A DNA stretch of 64,000 nt from Marinisporobacter sp. (GCA_025210525.1 JAOARP010000058.1:186001-250000), one strand, 5' to 3'; positions 36,242 through 45,439 are shown, counted from the first letter of the stretch. Notes: generated by a model from the sequence alone, not told the origin. A program made the numbers and translations.

Positions 36242-37219
36242 TCACTCACCTTTATCAAATTTATAAAATTCTGTTATATAACGGTATGCAAAGCCTCTTT
36301 TTATTTTAGGCTTAACGATGGGTCTAGTAAGAACAATATTTTCAAATGCATATATAACGTCATTAAATCCAAAATTAGCTCGCATAAAAGAAGTGCTAGA
36401 ATATCTCGGATTAATTTCAAAAATTATAGGTTTTCCATGATTTTGTTTGCGTAGTTGAATATTAATAGAACCTCGAATATTCAGTGCTTTTGAGACTCTT
36501 TTGCATAACTTTTCTATTTCTTTATCAAAAACTACTTTTACTTCGTAGCTCATCCCATCTTTTAAGAATCTTTCAAATGTGAGTACGTATATATTACCAG
36601 TTAAGTAATCAACGTATACAGCATTGGTATATTCAGTTCCGAAGATATAGTTTTGTATCATGTAGGTATTGTCTAAATCTGGTATATACTTAAAATCTTT
36701 TTTATCATGAATTACATATACATTCTTTGAACCACAGCCAATCTTTTTTTTTACAATAAGTGGAAATGTGAAATTTTCTAATAATTCATCTATGCTTTTT
36801 GTTGGATTATATGGAATTGCAGGGGCATATGGAAACCCGTGTTTTTTTAAAAAGGTTGTAGTTTTAAATTTGTCTCTACATAAATTAACAACATTGATAG
36901 GAAGGATTACAAGCTTTTGATGGATTGAACTTTTTATCAAGTTCAAATGATCACAAATATAAAAAAGCTCTTGTTCACTACATACATAGACCAAGTCTAT
37001 ATTATGGGTAACAATATATTCATTGATAAAGTTTAAATAATTCATATCGTTTGCCCGAGGGATGACTTTGAATTCGTCACAAAATAATGGAAATGGTTCG
37101 TAATATTTACAATCTGTTCCTATTATTTTGATAGGATACTTTGAGATTTGTAGTGCTTTACATACTGCTTTTCCTAAATCGCCGCCAATAGAAGTAACTA
37201 AGACTCTATACTCTTTCAT
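36242..37219 (-). CDS. ATP-grasp protein
   Basis: A 325-aa ATP-grasp ligase, carbamoyl-phosphate-synthase-like. The N-terminal domain starts MKEYRVLVTSIGGDLGKAV. The ATP-grasp fold follows, with FPLIVKKKIGCGSKNV (ATP-binding Lys) and IFEINPRYSSTSFMRA (metal-binding Glu/Asn). The ATG at 37219 has GAGGCGG before it. Such proteins in glycan islands often join an amino acid or carboxylate to an amino sugar, which would fit the coupled aminotransferase downstream. That role is inference. Confidence 0.82.
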   Translation of the reverse strand: MKEYRVLVTSIGGDLGKAVCKALQISKYPIKIIGTDCKYYEPFPLFCDEFKVIPRANDMNYLNFINEYIVTHNIDLVYVCSEQELFYICDHLNLIKSSIHQKLVILPINVVNLCRDKFKTTTFLKKHGFPYAPAIPYNPTKSIDELLENFTFPLIVKKKIGCGSKNVYVIHDKKDFKYIPDLDNTYMIQNYIFGTEYTNAVYVDYLTGNIYVLTFERFLKDGMSYEVKVVFDKEIEKLCKRVSKALNIRGSINIQLRKQNHGKPIIFEINPRYSSTSFMRANFGFNDVIYAFENIVLTRPIVKPKIKRGFAYRYITEFYKFDKGE

Positions 37220-37308
37220 AAAACCGCCTCTTAAAATTAAATTTATTATAGTATATGTCATTTAATATGAATTTGGTGAATAGTTATTGTGTAGAGGGGT
37301 GGATGATA

Positions 37309-38028
37309 ATGATAAATGTTGCAATAAGTCAACCAAGATATTTACCAGCGTGTAATTATATACATAGGATGCTATTATCAGATATATTTGTATATTTAGA
37401 CATAGTAAAGTATTCACCAAGAGATTGGGAAAATAGAAATAAGGTAAAATTAAACAATGGTAAATGGAGCTGGATGAGTGTACCTGTTATTAACAAGGGA
37501 AGGGAACAGCTAATCAAGGATACTATGTTATATAATGAAGAAAAATGGGCTTTGAAACATTTAAAAATGATTACATATAGTTATAGTAAAGCTAAGTATT
37601 TTAATAGATATATAAATTTTTTTGAAGACACTTACAATGAAAAATGGAATTATTTACAGGATCTAAATATTCATATAATTAATTTTATTGTCAAAGAGTT
37701 AAAAATAAAATGTAAATTTATAAAAGCTTCGGATCTTGATGTAAGTGGGAAGGGACAAAATTTGTTAATAGATATTTGTAAAAAGGTTGGTGGAGATTTA
37801 TATATTTCTGGACCTTTAGGGAAAAATTATATCCGTCAAGATGTTTTTGAAAAAAAGAACATAGAGCTGTTTTATCATAATTATAATCATCCTATATATC
37901 CGCAAATTCATGGAGAGTTCTTAAGTTATATGTCTATTATAGATTTGTTATTTAATTGTGGAGAAGATAGTCTTAAATATCTTAAAAAAGAGAATGTAGA
38001 AAAAGATGAGATAAAGGAGGGAAAATAA
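37309..38028 (+). CDS. WbqC-like protein
   Basis: A 239-aa protein of the WbqC family, recognised by the N-terminal AISQPRYLPACNYIHRM, the RDWENRNKVKLNNG region and the late NHPIYPQIHGEFLSYMSIIDLLFNCG motif. WbqC proteins occur in O-antigen and flagellar glycan loci, and their chemistry is poorly known. An ATG at 37303 is also possible; the spacing from GAGGGG favours 37309 slightly. The gene abuts the PIG-L deacetylase, implying joint action. Confidence 0.82.
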   Translation: MINVAISQPRYLPACNYIHRMLLSDIFVYLDIVKYSPRDWENRNKVKLNNGKWSWMSVPVINKGREQLIKDTMLYNEEKWALKHLKMITYSYSKAKYFNRYINFFEDTYNEKWNYLQDLNIHIINFIVKELKIKCKFIKASDLDVSGKGQNLLIDICKKVGGDLYISGPLGKNYIRQDVFEKKNIELFYHNYNHPIYPQIHGEFLSYMSIIDLLFNCGEDSLKYLKKENVEKDEIKEGK

Positions 38029-38712
38029 TTGGAAAAAATTTTAGTAATTGCTGCTCACCCTGATGATGAGATTTTAGGTTTAGGAGCTACAGTAAAAAAG
38101 CTAATTAACGAAGGAAATAAAGCATATGCACTGATTTTATCTTGTGGTGTAACTTCAAGATCTAACATTCCTGAATATGAGATAAAAAAAGAAATAGAAA
38201 AATTAAAAAAACAAAGTATAGCTGCTTCTAAAATTATTGGGTTTAAGGAGATTTTTTTCTGTGATTTTCCAGACAATAGATTTGATAGGGTGCCTTTATT
38301 AGAGATTATAAAAATAATAGAAAAATATATAAATAAAATTAAACCATCTATTGTTTTCACTCACCACTATAGTGATGTGAATATTGATCATAAAAAAACT
38401 TTTCAAGCAGTAATTACTGCAACAAGACCTTTTGGAGAGTATAGTGTAAAAGAAATATATTGTTTTGAAACTTACTCATCTACAGAATGGAATTTTCCAT
38501 ATACATATTATTTTAAACCCAATGTTTTTATAGATATAGAAAAAACATTTAGATATAAAGTAGAGGCCATGAAATGTTATACATCTGAAATAAGAGAATA
38601 TCCCCATCCTCGATCCATAGAAAATTTAAAAATTGGGGCTAAACGATGGGGAGCAACTGTTGGATGTAATCTTGTAGAAGCTTTTGAATTAATTAGAAAG
38701 GTAAAAAGATAA
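38029..38712 (+). CDS. PIG-L family deacetylase
   Basis: A 227-aa zinc deacetylase of the PIG-L/LmbE type. The zinc site is AAHPDDE near residue 10, with the third ligand in THHYSDVNIDHK near residue 110. It should remove an N-acetyl group from a sugar or lipid-linked sugar in the cytoplasm. The TTG start follows AGGAGGG and directly abuts the WbqC stop codon. Its target might be the 4-amino or 2-acetamido sugar of the neighbouring PseB/PseC enzymes. Confidence 0.88.
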   Translation: MEKILVIAAHPDDEILGLGATVKKLINEGNKAYALILSCGVTSRSNIPEYEIKKEIEKLKKQSIAASKIIGFKEIFFCDFPDNRFDRVPLLEIIKIIEKYINKIKPSIVFTHHYSDVNIDHKKTFQAVITATRPFGEYSVKEIYCFETYSSTEWNFPYTYYFKPNVFIDIEKTFRYKVEAMKCYTSEIREYPHPRSIENLKIGAKRWGATVGCNLVEAFELIRKVKR

Positions 38713-38719
38713 GTAATAG

Positions 38720-38762
38720 AAAAAACTCCTACCATTAATTGAAATATAGATAGGAGTTTTTT
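38720..38762. terminator. Bidirectional terminator
   Basis: A perfect 12-bp stem (38720-38731 with 38751-38762) with A- and T-rich outer arms separates the converging PIG-L and epimerase genes. Confidence 0.82.
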
Positions 38763-38776
38763 AATACTATTATATA

Positions 38777-39718
38777 TTAAACCATATTTTCTTTTATCCA
38801 GTTTTGTGTTAATTGAATTCCCTCTTTTAATGAAATGTGTGGCTCCCAATTTAAAACTTTCTTTGCAAAGCTATTATCACTAAGGAGTTTTTGAATTTCA
38901 CTCTGAGGATGAATATGAGGAATATACTTAATTTGATCTTTGGTGTCTACAATCCTCTTTGCTAAATTTTTTATTGAAATATCCGTTCCACTTCCTGCAT
39001 TAATGATTTTTCCATTTGTTTTATTGCTGTAACCTGTTTTAACAACAAAATCAGAACAATCTGTCACATATAGAAAATCTCTTGTTTGAGTACCATTGCC
39101 GTAAATGAGTAGAGGTTTATTTTCTAATTTTCTTTTAATAAATATGGGAATTACGCCCCCTTCGCTATTTTTCTTTTGATAGGGACCATAAGTATTAAAA
39201 GGGCGTAATACGGTTACTGGTAATCCATATGCATGATAATAAGATAAGGCAATTTGTTCTCCTGCTAGTTTGGCTCCTGCATAAGGGGAGGAAGGACAGG
39301 TTGGATGAGATTCTTTTATGCCATTGACTGATAATGCCATACTATAAACCATACACGTACTCATATAAACAAACTTTGTTCTTTTTATTTTACATTGATT
39401 TAGGACATTAAATGTTCCTACTATATCATTGTCAAAGGTCATTTTAGGGTTGTTTATACTGTCTTGTACATTGATTGATGCAGCAAGGTGATAGCATATA
39501 TCAAAATCTATTGTAAAGAGATTCTGTAATAGGATATGATTTTTTATATCTCCTCCAACAAATGTGATGTTTTGATAATTATCTTGCAACTCTTTGATAT
39601 TCTCTATCCTTCCGTTTGAGAGATTATCCAATATCCATATTTTATGATGATCTTCTGCTAATTGTTTTACAACCCATCTTCCTATAAAGCCACATCCTCC
39701 AGTGACTAGTATATTCAT
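38777..39718 (-). CDS. NAD-dependent sugar epimerase/dehydratase (extended SDR)
   Basis: A 313-aa nucleotide-sugar SDR. The NAD motif VTGGCGFIGRWVV is at the N-terminus and the catalytic YAGAKLAGE (YxxxK) near residue 148. RPFNTYGPYQ is typical of UDP-glucose/UDP-GlcNAc 4-epimerase relatives. It follows the PseB-like gene by 14 bp on the same strand, so the two are one transcript. Epimerase or dehydratase specificity is not readable. Confidence 0.88.
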   Translation of the reverse strand: MNILVTGGCGFIGRWVVKQLAEDHHKIWILDNLSNGRIENIKELQDNYQNITFVGGDIKNHILLQNLFTIDFDICYHLAASINVQDSINNPKMTFDNDIVGTFNVLNQCKIKRTKFVYMSTCMVYSMALSVNGIKESHPTCPSSPYAGAKLAGEQIALSYYHAYGLPVTVLRPFNTYGPYQKKNSEGGVIPIFIKRKLENKPLLIYGNGTQTRDFLYVTDCSDFVVKTGYSNKTNGKIINAGSGTDISIKNLAKRIVDTKDQIKYIPHIHPQSEIQKLLSDNSFAKKVLNWEPHISLKEGIQLTQNWIKENMV

Positions 39719-39732
39719 AATATCTATCCTTT

Positions 39733-40743
39733 CTAAATCAACTTCTTTTTAAGCAAATAATTTAATAGTTCTTGTTCAGACATGCATGAACAAGTATCTG
39801 AATTAATTTCTTTGGATATTTTTTTGCTTTGACCTAGATTATACTGCTTCCATCTTTCTTGATGAATAGTTGGTAGAATACAGTAGTGATTATCAAATTC
39901 TAAAGTCCTTTCTGCTTCGTGAAGTGTTATGAGTTCTTCGTGAATTTTTTCAGAAGGTTGTTTATCTATAATTTTTATACTTATACCATCAGGCGATTTA
40001 GAAAACCGAGGTGCTAAGTACTGAATTAAAACTTTTGCTAAGGAATAGATTCTTATATTAGGCATTTTATTAATCAGTATTTCTCCACCTATTGCATATT
40101 GAGCACTTTTTACTAATAATTCAGCTGATTCTTCTTTTGTCAATATGAAGCGGCTCATATCAGGATGCGTAAGGGTGATATAATCTTGGGTTTTAATTTG
40201 ATTAATAAATAAATCAAGAACACATCCTCTTGAACCGAGGATATTACCAAAACGAACACAAGTAAAAATTGTGTTAGAATTTGGAATGAAATTTGCGTGT
40301 GATACTAATTTTTCACAATAGAGCTTACTGATTCCCATGACAGAAGTGGGATTAGCAGCTTTATCGCTACTAGTGAATATAACTTTTTCTACTCCATTTG
40401 ATATGGCACTTTTAATAACATTTTGTGTACCTATAATATTTGTATAGAATGTTTCAGACGGATTATATTCACAAATTCGTACTATTTTCATAGCAGCTGT
40501 ATGAAAAACAATATGAATACCTTTCATAATTCTATCAATGCTATTGTAGTTTCTTATATCTCCAACGATAAAGCTTACTTTCGAATGATTTTGAAACTTA
40601 TTCATTTCAGCATTATGTTTTTGTTCATCTCTACTAAAAATATATATATGATTAATATTATAAGATAGAAATTTTTCTAGTAAGGCTTTGCCAACAGTGC
40701 CAGTACCGCCTGTTATCAGTATATTTTTATGATCTAAAAACAT
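39733..40743 (-). CDS. PseB-like UDP-GlcNAc 4,6-dehydratase
   Basis: A 336-aa polysaccharide biosynthesis SDR of the CapD/FlaA1/PseB type. The NAD motif is ITGGTGTVGKALL, followed by IFSRDEQKHNAEMNKF, typical of short soluble PseB. The catalytic stretch has Met/Lys chemistry (SDKAANPTSVMGISKLYCEKL) in place of classical YxxxK. It should give a UDP-4-keto-6-deoxy-HexNAc, a substrate for the PseC-like aminotransferase. An AGGAGG site precedes the ATG. Roughly 50 extra C-terminal residues contain a CSCMSEQELLNYLL tail. Confidence 0.87.
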   Translation of the reverse strand: MFLDHKNILITGGTGTVGKALLEKFLSYNINHIYIFSRDEQKHNAEMNKFQNHSKVSFIVGDIRNYNSIDRIMKGIHIVFHTAAMKIVRICEYNPSETFYTNIIGTQNVIKSAISNGVEKVIFTSSDKAANPTSVMGISKLYCEKLVSHANFIPNSNTIFTCVRFGNILGSRGCVLDLFINQIKTQDYITLTHPDMSRFILTKEESAELLVKSAQYAIGGEILINKMPNIRIYSLAKVLIQYLAPRFSKSPDGISIKIIDKQPSEKIHEELITLHEAERTLEFDNHYCILPTIHQERWKQYNLGQSKKISKEINSDTCSCMSEQELLNYLLKKKLI

Positions 40744-40889
40744 GGTAGTTCCTCCTTAAAAGTCTATGCAATATTCTATGAGAATGTATATAAATAGGTG
40801 ATATATATTATAAAACTAACAAGTACACATATGTTTCTATTTTTTCATATAGTAAAGCATAAGATAATTCATATAGAGAGGAAAGTAAA

Positions 40890-42257
40890 ATGGGTAAATT
40901 ATATAATAGAAAAAGGGGTTTAGTGAGTGTAGTAATTTCAGCGTACAACTATAGTCAATTTATTGGTGATGCATTAGAAAGTGTTAAAAATCAGACTTAT
41001 CCACATATAGAATTGATCGTAGTAGACGATTGTTCTACAGATGATACAGAAAAAATCATTAAAAAATGGTATAGAAAAAATGAAAATAAAATCAAAAAAT
41101 TTGTTTACTTAAAATTACCAAGAAACTGCGGAGCTGGATGGGCTTTAAATATAGGATTTGCTATTTCAGAAGGTGAATATATTGTAATCCATGATGCAGA
41201 TGATATTAGTCATAGAGAAAAAATAAAAAAGCAAGTAAATTTACTAGAAAAACATGAAAATACAGCTATGATAGGAACTGGATATTGGACATTTCAAGAG
41301 AATATAGAAGAGGCTAAAAATGGTAGCAACTGGCTAAGTTATAATCCTGCAAGTATAGAAAGAAATTATAAGGTACATTTAAGGCATTGCGTAAGTTATG
41401 GAACACTTATGTTTCGTGCTGCTATATTAGAAGAAATTATAGGATGCTTCAAAGGAATTCCTGTTGGAAATGATATGTTTTTCGTAAATAATGTGATCAA
41501 CCATAACTATGTTGTAGAAAACATAAAAGAAAATTTATTTTATGTAAGACAACATAAAGATCAGATGAGTAGTAAAATTAGGAAAAAACAATTAAACACT
41601 GTATTAGAAAGAAGAAAAAAAATAGAGGGTCGAGTAAGTATAATATTACCTATTAAGAATAGTGCAAAAACAGTAGAAGTTGTACTAGAAGGAATTGCAG
41701 CACAGACTTATAAGAATATAGAATTAATTATAGTAGATGATTTTTCATCAGATAATACAGAAAATATTATAAAAAGTTGGAGAAAAATTCACGAACACGA
41801 AAATTGCCAAATAGGCATCAAAGATATAATTTATTTTAAACTACCTAGAGAAGTAGGATACCCATGGGTTTACAATATAGGCGCTTATATATCAAAAGGA
41901 GAATACATCGCTTTTTCTTATGACAAGGGGGTTAGTTATAAGGATAGAATACAAAAACAAGTGAAATTTTTAAAAGATAATTTCATGTACAGTGTAGTGG
42001 GCACAAATTTTACTGGTGATAATTCATGGATAAAATATGATGATGATATTGAGTATTCATATACGATAGATTATATGCCATGTGTGAATATAAATACAAT
42101 AATGATGAGGTATGATGTAATTAATAAAACAGCAGGATTAAATACTAAGATCCAAGGAGCTGAAGATTTTGAATTCATTTGCAGATTACTAAATAATGGC
42201 TATAGGATACAGAATCTAAAAGAAGTTCTTTATGATCAGCAAGGGGGAAAAATATGA
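40890..42257 (+). CDS. Tandem GT2 glycosyltransferase with a degenerate second domain
   Basis: A 455-aa protein made of two GT2 domains. Domain 1 (about 8-245) has SVVISAYNYSQFIG, VVDDCSTDDT and the donor-metal motif in HDADD. Domain 2 (about 248-455) repeats the pattern (SIILPIKNSAKTVE, IVDDFSSDNT), but the DxD position reads FSYDKGVSY, so it lacks the usual motif and may bind rather than transfer. The reading frame is intact. The stop codon overlaps the start of the next transferase, implying coupled translation. Confidence 0.85.
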   Translation: MGKLYNRKRGLVSVVISAYNYSQFIGDALESVKNQTYPHIELIVVDDCSTDDTEKIIKKWYRKNENKIKKFVYLKLPRNCGAGWALNIGFAISEGEYIVIHDADDISHREKIKKQVNLLEKHENTAMIGTGYWTFQENIEEAKNGSNWLSYNPASIERNYKVHLRHCVSYGTLMFRAAILEEIIGCFKGIPVGNDMFFVNNVINHNYVVENIKENLFYVRQHKDQMSSKIRKKQLNTVLERRKKIEGRVSIILPIKNSAKTVEVVLEGIAAQTYKNIELIIVDDFSSDNTENIIKSWRKIHEHENCQIGIKDIIYFKLPREVGYPWVYNIGAYISKGEYIAFSYDKGVSYKDRIQKQVKFLKDNFMYSVVGTNFTGDNSWIKYDDDIEYSYTIDYMPCVNINTIMMRYDVINKTAGLNTKIQGAEDFEFICRLLNNGYRIQNLKEVLYDQQGGKI

Positions 42258-44386
42258 ATTCACTAGTGAGTATAATTATGTTGGCATGTAATTGTGAAGA
42301 ATTTATAGAAGAAAGTATAAATGGCATTTGCAAACAAACATATAAGAAATGGGAGCTTATAATTGTAAAAGATCATAGTGAGGATAGAATTTATAAGATA
42401 ATAGAAAAAGTACAAGATAATCGAATTCGAATTGTACATTTAGATATGAAAAAAGGTTTAAGACATGCATTTGCAGAAGGATTAAAATATGCAAAGGGAG
42501 AATTTGTTATAAGACATGATGGTGATGATGTTAGTATGCCAACACGTCTAGAGAATCAAGTGAATTATTTAAAAGAGCATAAAGATATTGGAATAGTATC
42601 TTGTCTAATAAAATGTATTACCAAAGACCCTTCTTACAGAAAAGACTGTAACTTTATTGAAAAAATTCAAAATAGTTATGTCACAACGGATGAAATTGAA
42701 AAAGCGTTGATGGGGAATTTTATACCCATTATTTTTTCTACATTAATGATACGAAGAGACCTTTTGAATCATGTTGATTTATACGGAGACAAAGAAAAAT
42801 TTGATGATCATATGGAGCTATTATTATATTTGATGAAAATAAGTAGTATAGAAAAGATTAATAAAATCCTTTATTATTACCGTAGACATAAAAAGGCATA
42901 TCATATTGTTAAAGGAAAAGAGTATGAAGAATATGTAAAGGCTTTGTTTGAAAACAGTGATATTGTGAATTATTTACAGAACAAAGAGTTTTATAAAGAG
43001 ATGAAAGAAATAAAAAAAGGAGAAATTGAACTAAATGAAAATAGTCCTCTTAGAATTTTAATGCTGATAGATGGGTTAAACATTGGGGGTACTGAGACCC
43101 ATGTTCTGAATTTAGTTAAAACGCTGATTGTACAGGGCGTTTATGTTGTGGTTGCAACATCAGGTGGACCTATGGAATATGTATTTAAATCTTATGGAAT
43201 CAAGTTAATCAACATTCCCATAGAAAACGATTATATATCAAATAAAAATTTATTTGGCTTACTAAAGAAGGTTAAAGAAATAATTGATATAGAAAAAATC
43301 AATTTATTACACTGTCATTTATTTGCAAGTATGCAAATTGCTAGAGAAATATTTAGAAGATATAAAATTCCTTATATTGTTACAATCCATGGACTATATT
43401 ACCCGAATGATATCTTGTATGCGACATGTATTAAAGCATCAGCTATTATTGCAGTGAGTGAGCCAGTAAAAAGATTGCTTCAAACTAAATTACAAAATAG
43501 AATAGAAGGCAGATTGGAAGTTATACCTAATGGAATAGATATGAAAGTTTTTAGACCTAATTCCAGAGTATCTATTCAGGAAATACTTGACATGAAAGAT
43601 GTTTTATATTCAACAGACATGAAACCACAGGTAATGATGGTGGCTCGTGAGATCATAGAAAAATTGGTTTGTTTGAAATTAGGGGAAAATATTGAAGAAA
43701 AATTAGAGGATATACTGAGTGGAATGGATAAGAAAATTTTAGAAGAAAAATATAAAAAAAGTGCTGTTTTGACTGAATTAAATATTTCTGAGAATGCTCA
43801 TGTTATTTTATATTGCAGTAGATTAGATTGGAATAAAGCAGAAGCTGCTAGAGCTTTGATTTTTAGTTGTTTTCAACTAGGGTTTAAATATAAAGATTTA
43901 CATGTGATTATTGTTGGAGATGGTAAAAATAAACAAATCATAAAAGAAGAGGCAGAAATTATGAATAGAATTCTAAAAAGAGAAGTGATTCACGTTATGG
44001 GGGCAAAGGTAAACATGTTACCCTATTATCAAGAAAGTGATATAGTAGTGGGAACAGGAAGAGTAGCATTAGAAGCAATGAGCTGCGGAAAGCCTGTTGT
44101 TGCTGTAGGGAATCAAGGATATGTAGGGCTTATAACGGAAGAAAATAAAGAGGAACAATGGAAAATGTATTTTGGTGATCATGATGCATTAGAAAAGGCA
44201 GATTCTTTAAAATTAGCAGAAACAATAGATGTGCTTTTAAGTGAGCCTAATAATATGAGAAGATTAGGAACATGGGGAAGAGAATGGTGTAAAGAGATGT
44301 TTCATGATGATAAAATCGTAAAACGCATAGTTCAATTATATGAAGAGGTTTTGTCTAGTGAAAAATATTCCAGTAAAGACAATTGA
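42254..44386 (+). CDS. GT2-GT4 fusion glycosyltransferase
   Basis: A 710-aa two-enzyme fusion. Residues 1-240 form a GT2 domain (SIIMLACNCEEFIEES, DxD in RHDGDD). From about 270 on, a GT4 domain starts with RILMLIDGLNIGGTETHVLNL and contains VIPNGID, ILYCSRLDWNKAE and ALEAMSCGKPVV. Between PNGID and the second Rossmann half is an insertion of about 60 charged residues not usual in GT4. The fusion would add two sugars in sequence. It overlaps the preceding tandem GT2 by 4 bp. Confidence 0.87.
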   Translation: MNSLVSIIMLACNCEEFIEESINGICKQTYKKWELIIVKDHSEDRIYKIIEKVQDNRIRIVHLDMKKGLRHAFAEGLKYAKGEFVIRHDGDDVSMPTRLENQVNYLKEHKDIGIVSCLIKCITKDPSYRKDCNFIEKIQNSYVTTDEIEKALMGNFIPIIFSTLMIRRDLLNHVDLYGDKEKFDDHMELLLYLMKISSIEKINKILYYYRRHKKAYHIVKGKEYEEYVKALFENSDIVNYLQNKEFYKEMKEIKKGEIELNENSPLRILMLIDGLNIGGTETHVLNLVKTLIVQGVYVVVATSGGPMEYVFKSYGIKLINIPIENDYISNKNLFGLLKKVKEIIDIEKINLLHCHLFASMQIAREIFRRYKIPYIVTIHGLYYPNDILYATCIKASAIIAVSEPVKRLLQTKLQNRIEGRLEVIPNGIDMKVFRPNSRVSIQEILDMKDVLYSTDMKPQVMMVAREIIEKLVCLKLGENIEEKLEDILSGMDKKILEEKYKKSAVLTELNISENAHVILYCSRLDWNKAEAARALIFSCFQLGFKYKDLHVIIVGDGKNKQIIKEEAEIMNRILKREVIHVMGAKVNMLPYYQESDIVVGTGRVALEAMSCGKPVVAVGNQGYVGLITEENKEEQWKMYFGDHDALEKADSLKLAETIDVLLSEPNNMRRLGTWGREWCKEMFHDDKIVKRIVQLYEEVLSSEKYSSKDN

Positions 44387-44429
44387 CATGTAAGCTAGGC
44401 TATTAATAAATCACTAATGATCATTAAAT

Positions 44430-44468
44430 AAAAGGGTTAAGTTTTTATGGACTTAGCCCTTTTATTTT
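44430..44468 (+). terminator. Intrinsic terminator after the GT2-GT4 gene
   Basis: A 13-bp stem (44430-44442 with 44451-44463, one G-U pair), 8-nt loop and TTTATTTTT-type tail. Confidence 0.85.
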
Positions 44469-44640
44469 TGTGTGCTCATGAAATGTTTCAAGCACTTTAA
44501 TAATCAATAGATAGTTAAAGGATTAGTTCTAGTGTATGGCAGGCTTGGGATATAAAAAAGTAACGTAAACAAAATTATTTGCATATTTTAAAGTAACCAA
44601 AACATGCAAGTCTCACAATTTCAATGAGGAGGTATTGGTT

Positions 44641-45198
44641 GTGGATAAAAAAATTCTCGGTATAGATAGAAAGGATTTAGTTTTTATTGGAAGGGGGGTA
44701 GAAGGGAAAGTATTTTTAACTCCTGAGGGGAATGCGTTGAAGGTATATAGAGATCCTGGCAGGTGCAAATCAGAATATAAAATACTAAAAGAAATGGAAG
44801 ATAATCCATATTTTCCAAAGGTGATTGAACGAAAAAGAAGATACATGCTTAGAGAATATGTTAAAGGTACACCTATCAGGGAATATATTCAAAAAAAAGG
44901 ACTATCTAGGGATTTAGCTTTAAATCTGATTGAATTTACAGAAGTATTCGAAAAATTAAATATAAAAGTGGATGGCATAAACAAACACATTTTTATACAG
45001 GAAGATGAAAGTATAAAAGTAGTTGATCCTAGAAGGAAGAAAAAATATAAAATACACAGATGGGTATTAATCACTTTGAAAAGAGAAGGATTGATAGAGT
45101 ATTTCTTAAAAGTATTAGAAGAGGAAAGACCTGATCAAGTATCAAAATGGAGTAAGGATATATCAAAAATATTAAAGAAAAGAAATAAAAAATATTAG
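44641..45198 (+). CDS. Small protein-kinase-like protein
   Basis: A 185-aa protein resembling a compact RIO/Bud32-type kinase. It has a glycine-rich loop GRGVEGKVFL, the ATP-binding lysine in ALKVYRDP and a hinge in YMLREYVKGTPI. A metal-binding Asp lies in KVVDPRRK, but no clear HRD catalytic loop is visible (GINKHIFIQED stands there). The GTG at 44641 is 8 nt after AGGAGG; a TTG six bases earlier is too close. It sits just before a DUF4489-type coat-like gene, so phosphorylation of coat proteins is possible, as CotH kinases do, though it is not CotH. Confidence 0.7.
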   Translation: MDKKILGIDRKDLVFIGRGVEGKVFLTPEGNALKVYRDPGRCKSEYKILKEMEDNPYFPKVIERKRRYMLREYVKGTPIREYIQKKGLSRDLALNLIEFTEVFEKLNIKVDGINKHIFIQEDESIKVVDPRRKKKYKIHRWVLITLKREGLIEYFLKVLEEERPDQVSKWSKDISKILKKRNKKY

Positions 45199-45439
45199 AT
45201 ATAAATGTAAGAGCTTGTAACCAAAATTGATACAAGTGAATAAGATGTATTAGAACAAGACAAAGAGATCACTCAAAGGACTAAGAATCCTATAACACAC
45301 TTTTATAGTAGTGTATAAGATAAAATAGAACAAGGAAAGACGATATTCAAAAGATATCATTAAAATAAAAAAGCATAATCTCTTGGGAGCTTGTTTTGAT
45401 AAGGTTGAAGATTAATGAAAAAATAAGGAGGTTTTATTT

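Noticed and set aside
40890-42257. Frameshift or pseudogene in the tandem GT2
   Set aside because: The frame is intact across both domains and the stop couples to the next gene. The missing DxD looks like substitution, not damage.
45251-45355. Two 28-nt imperfect repeats (about 45251 and 45326) in the leader of the DUF4489 gene
   Set aside because: Identity is modest, they are AT-rich and A-heavy, and no hairpin or known motif goes with them. I could not tell them from chance.
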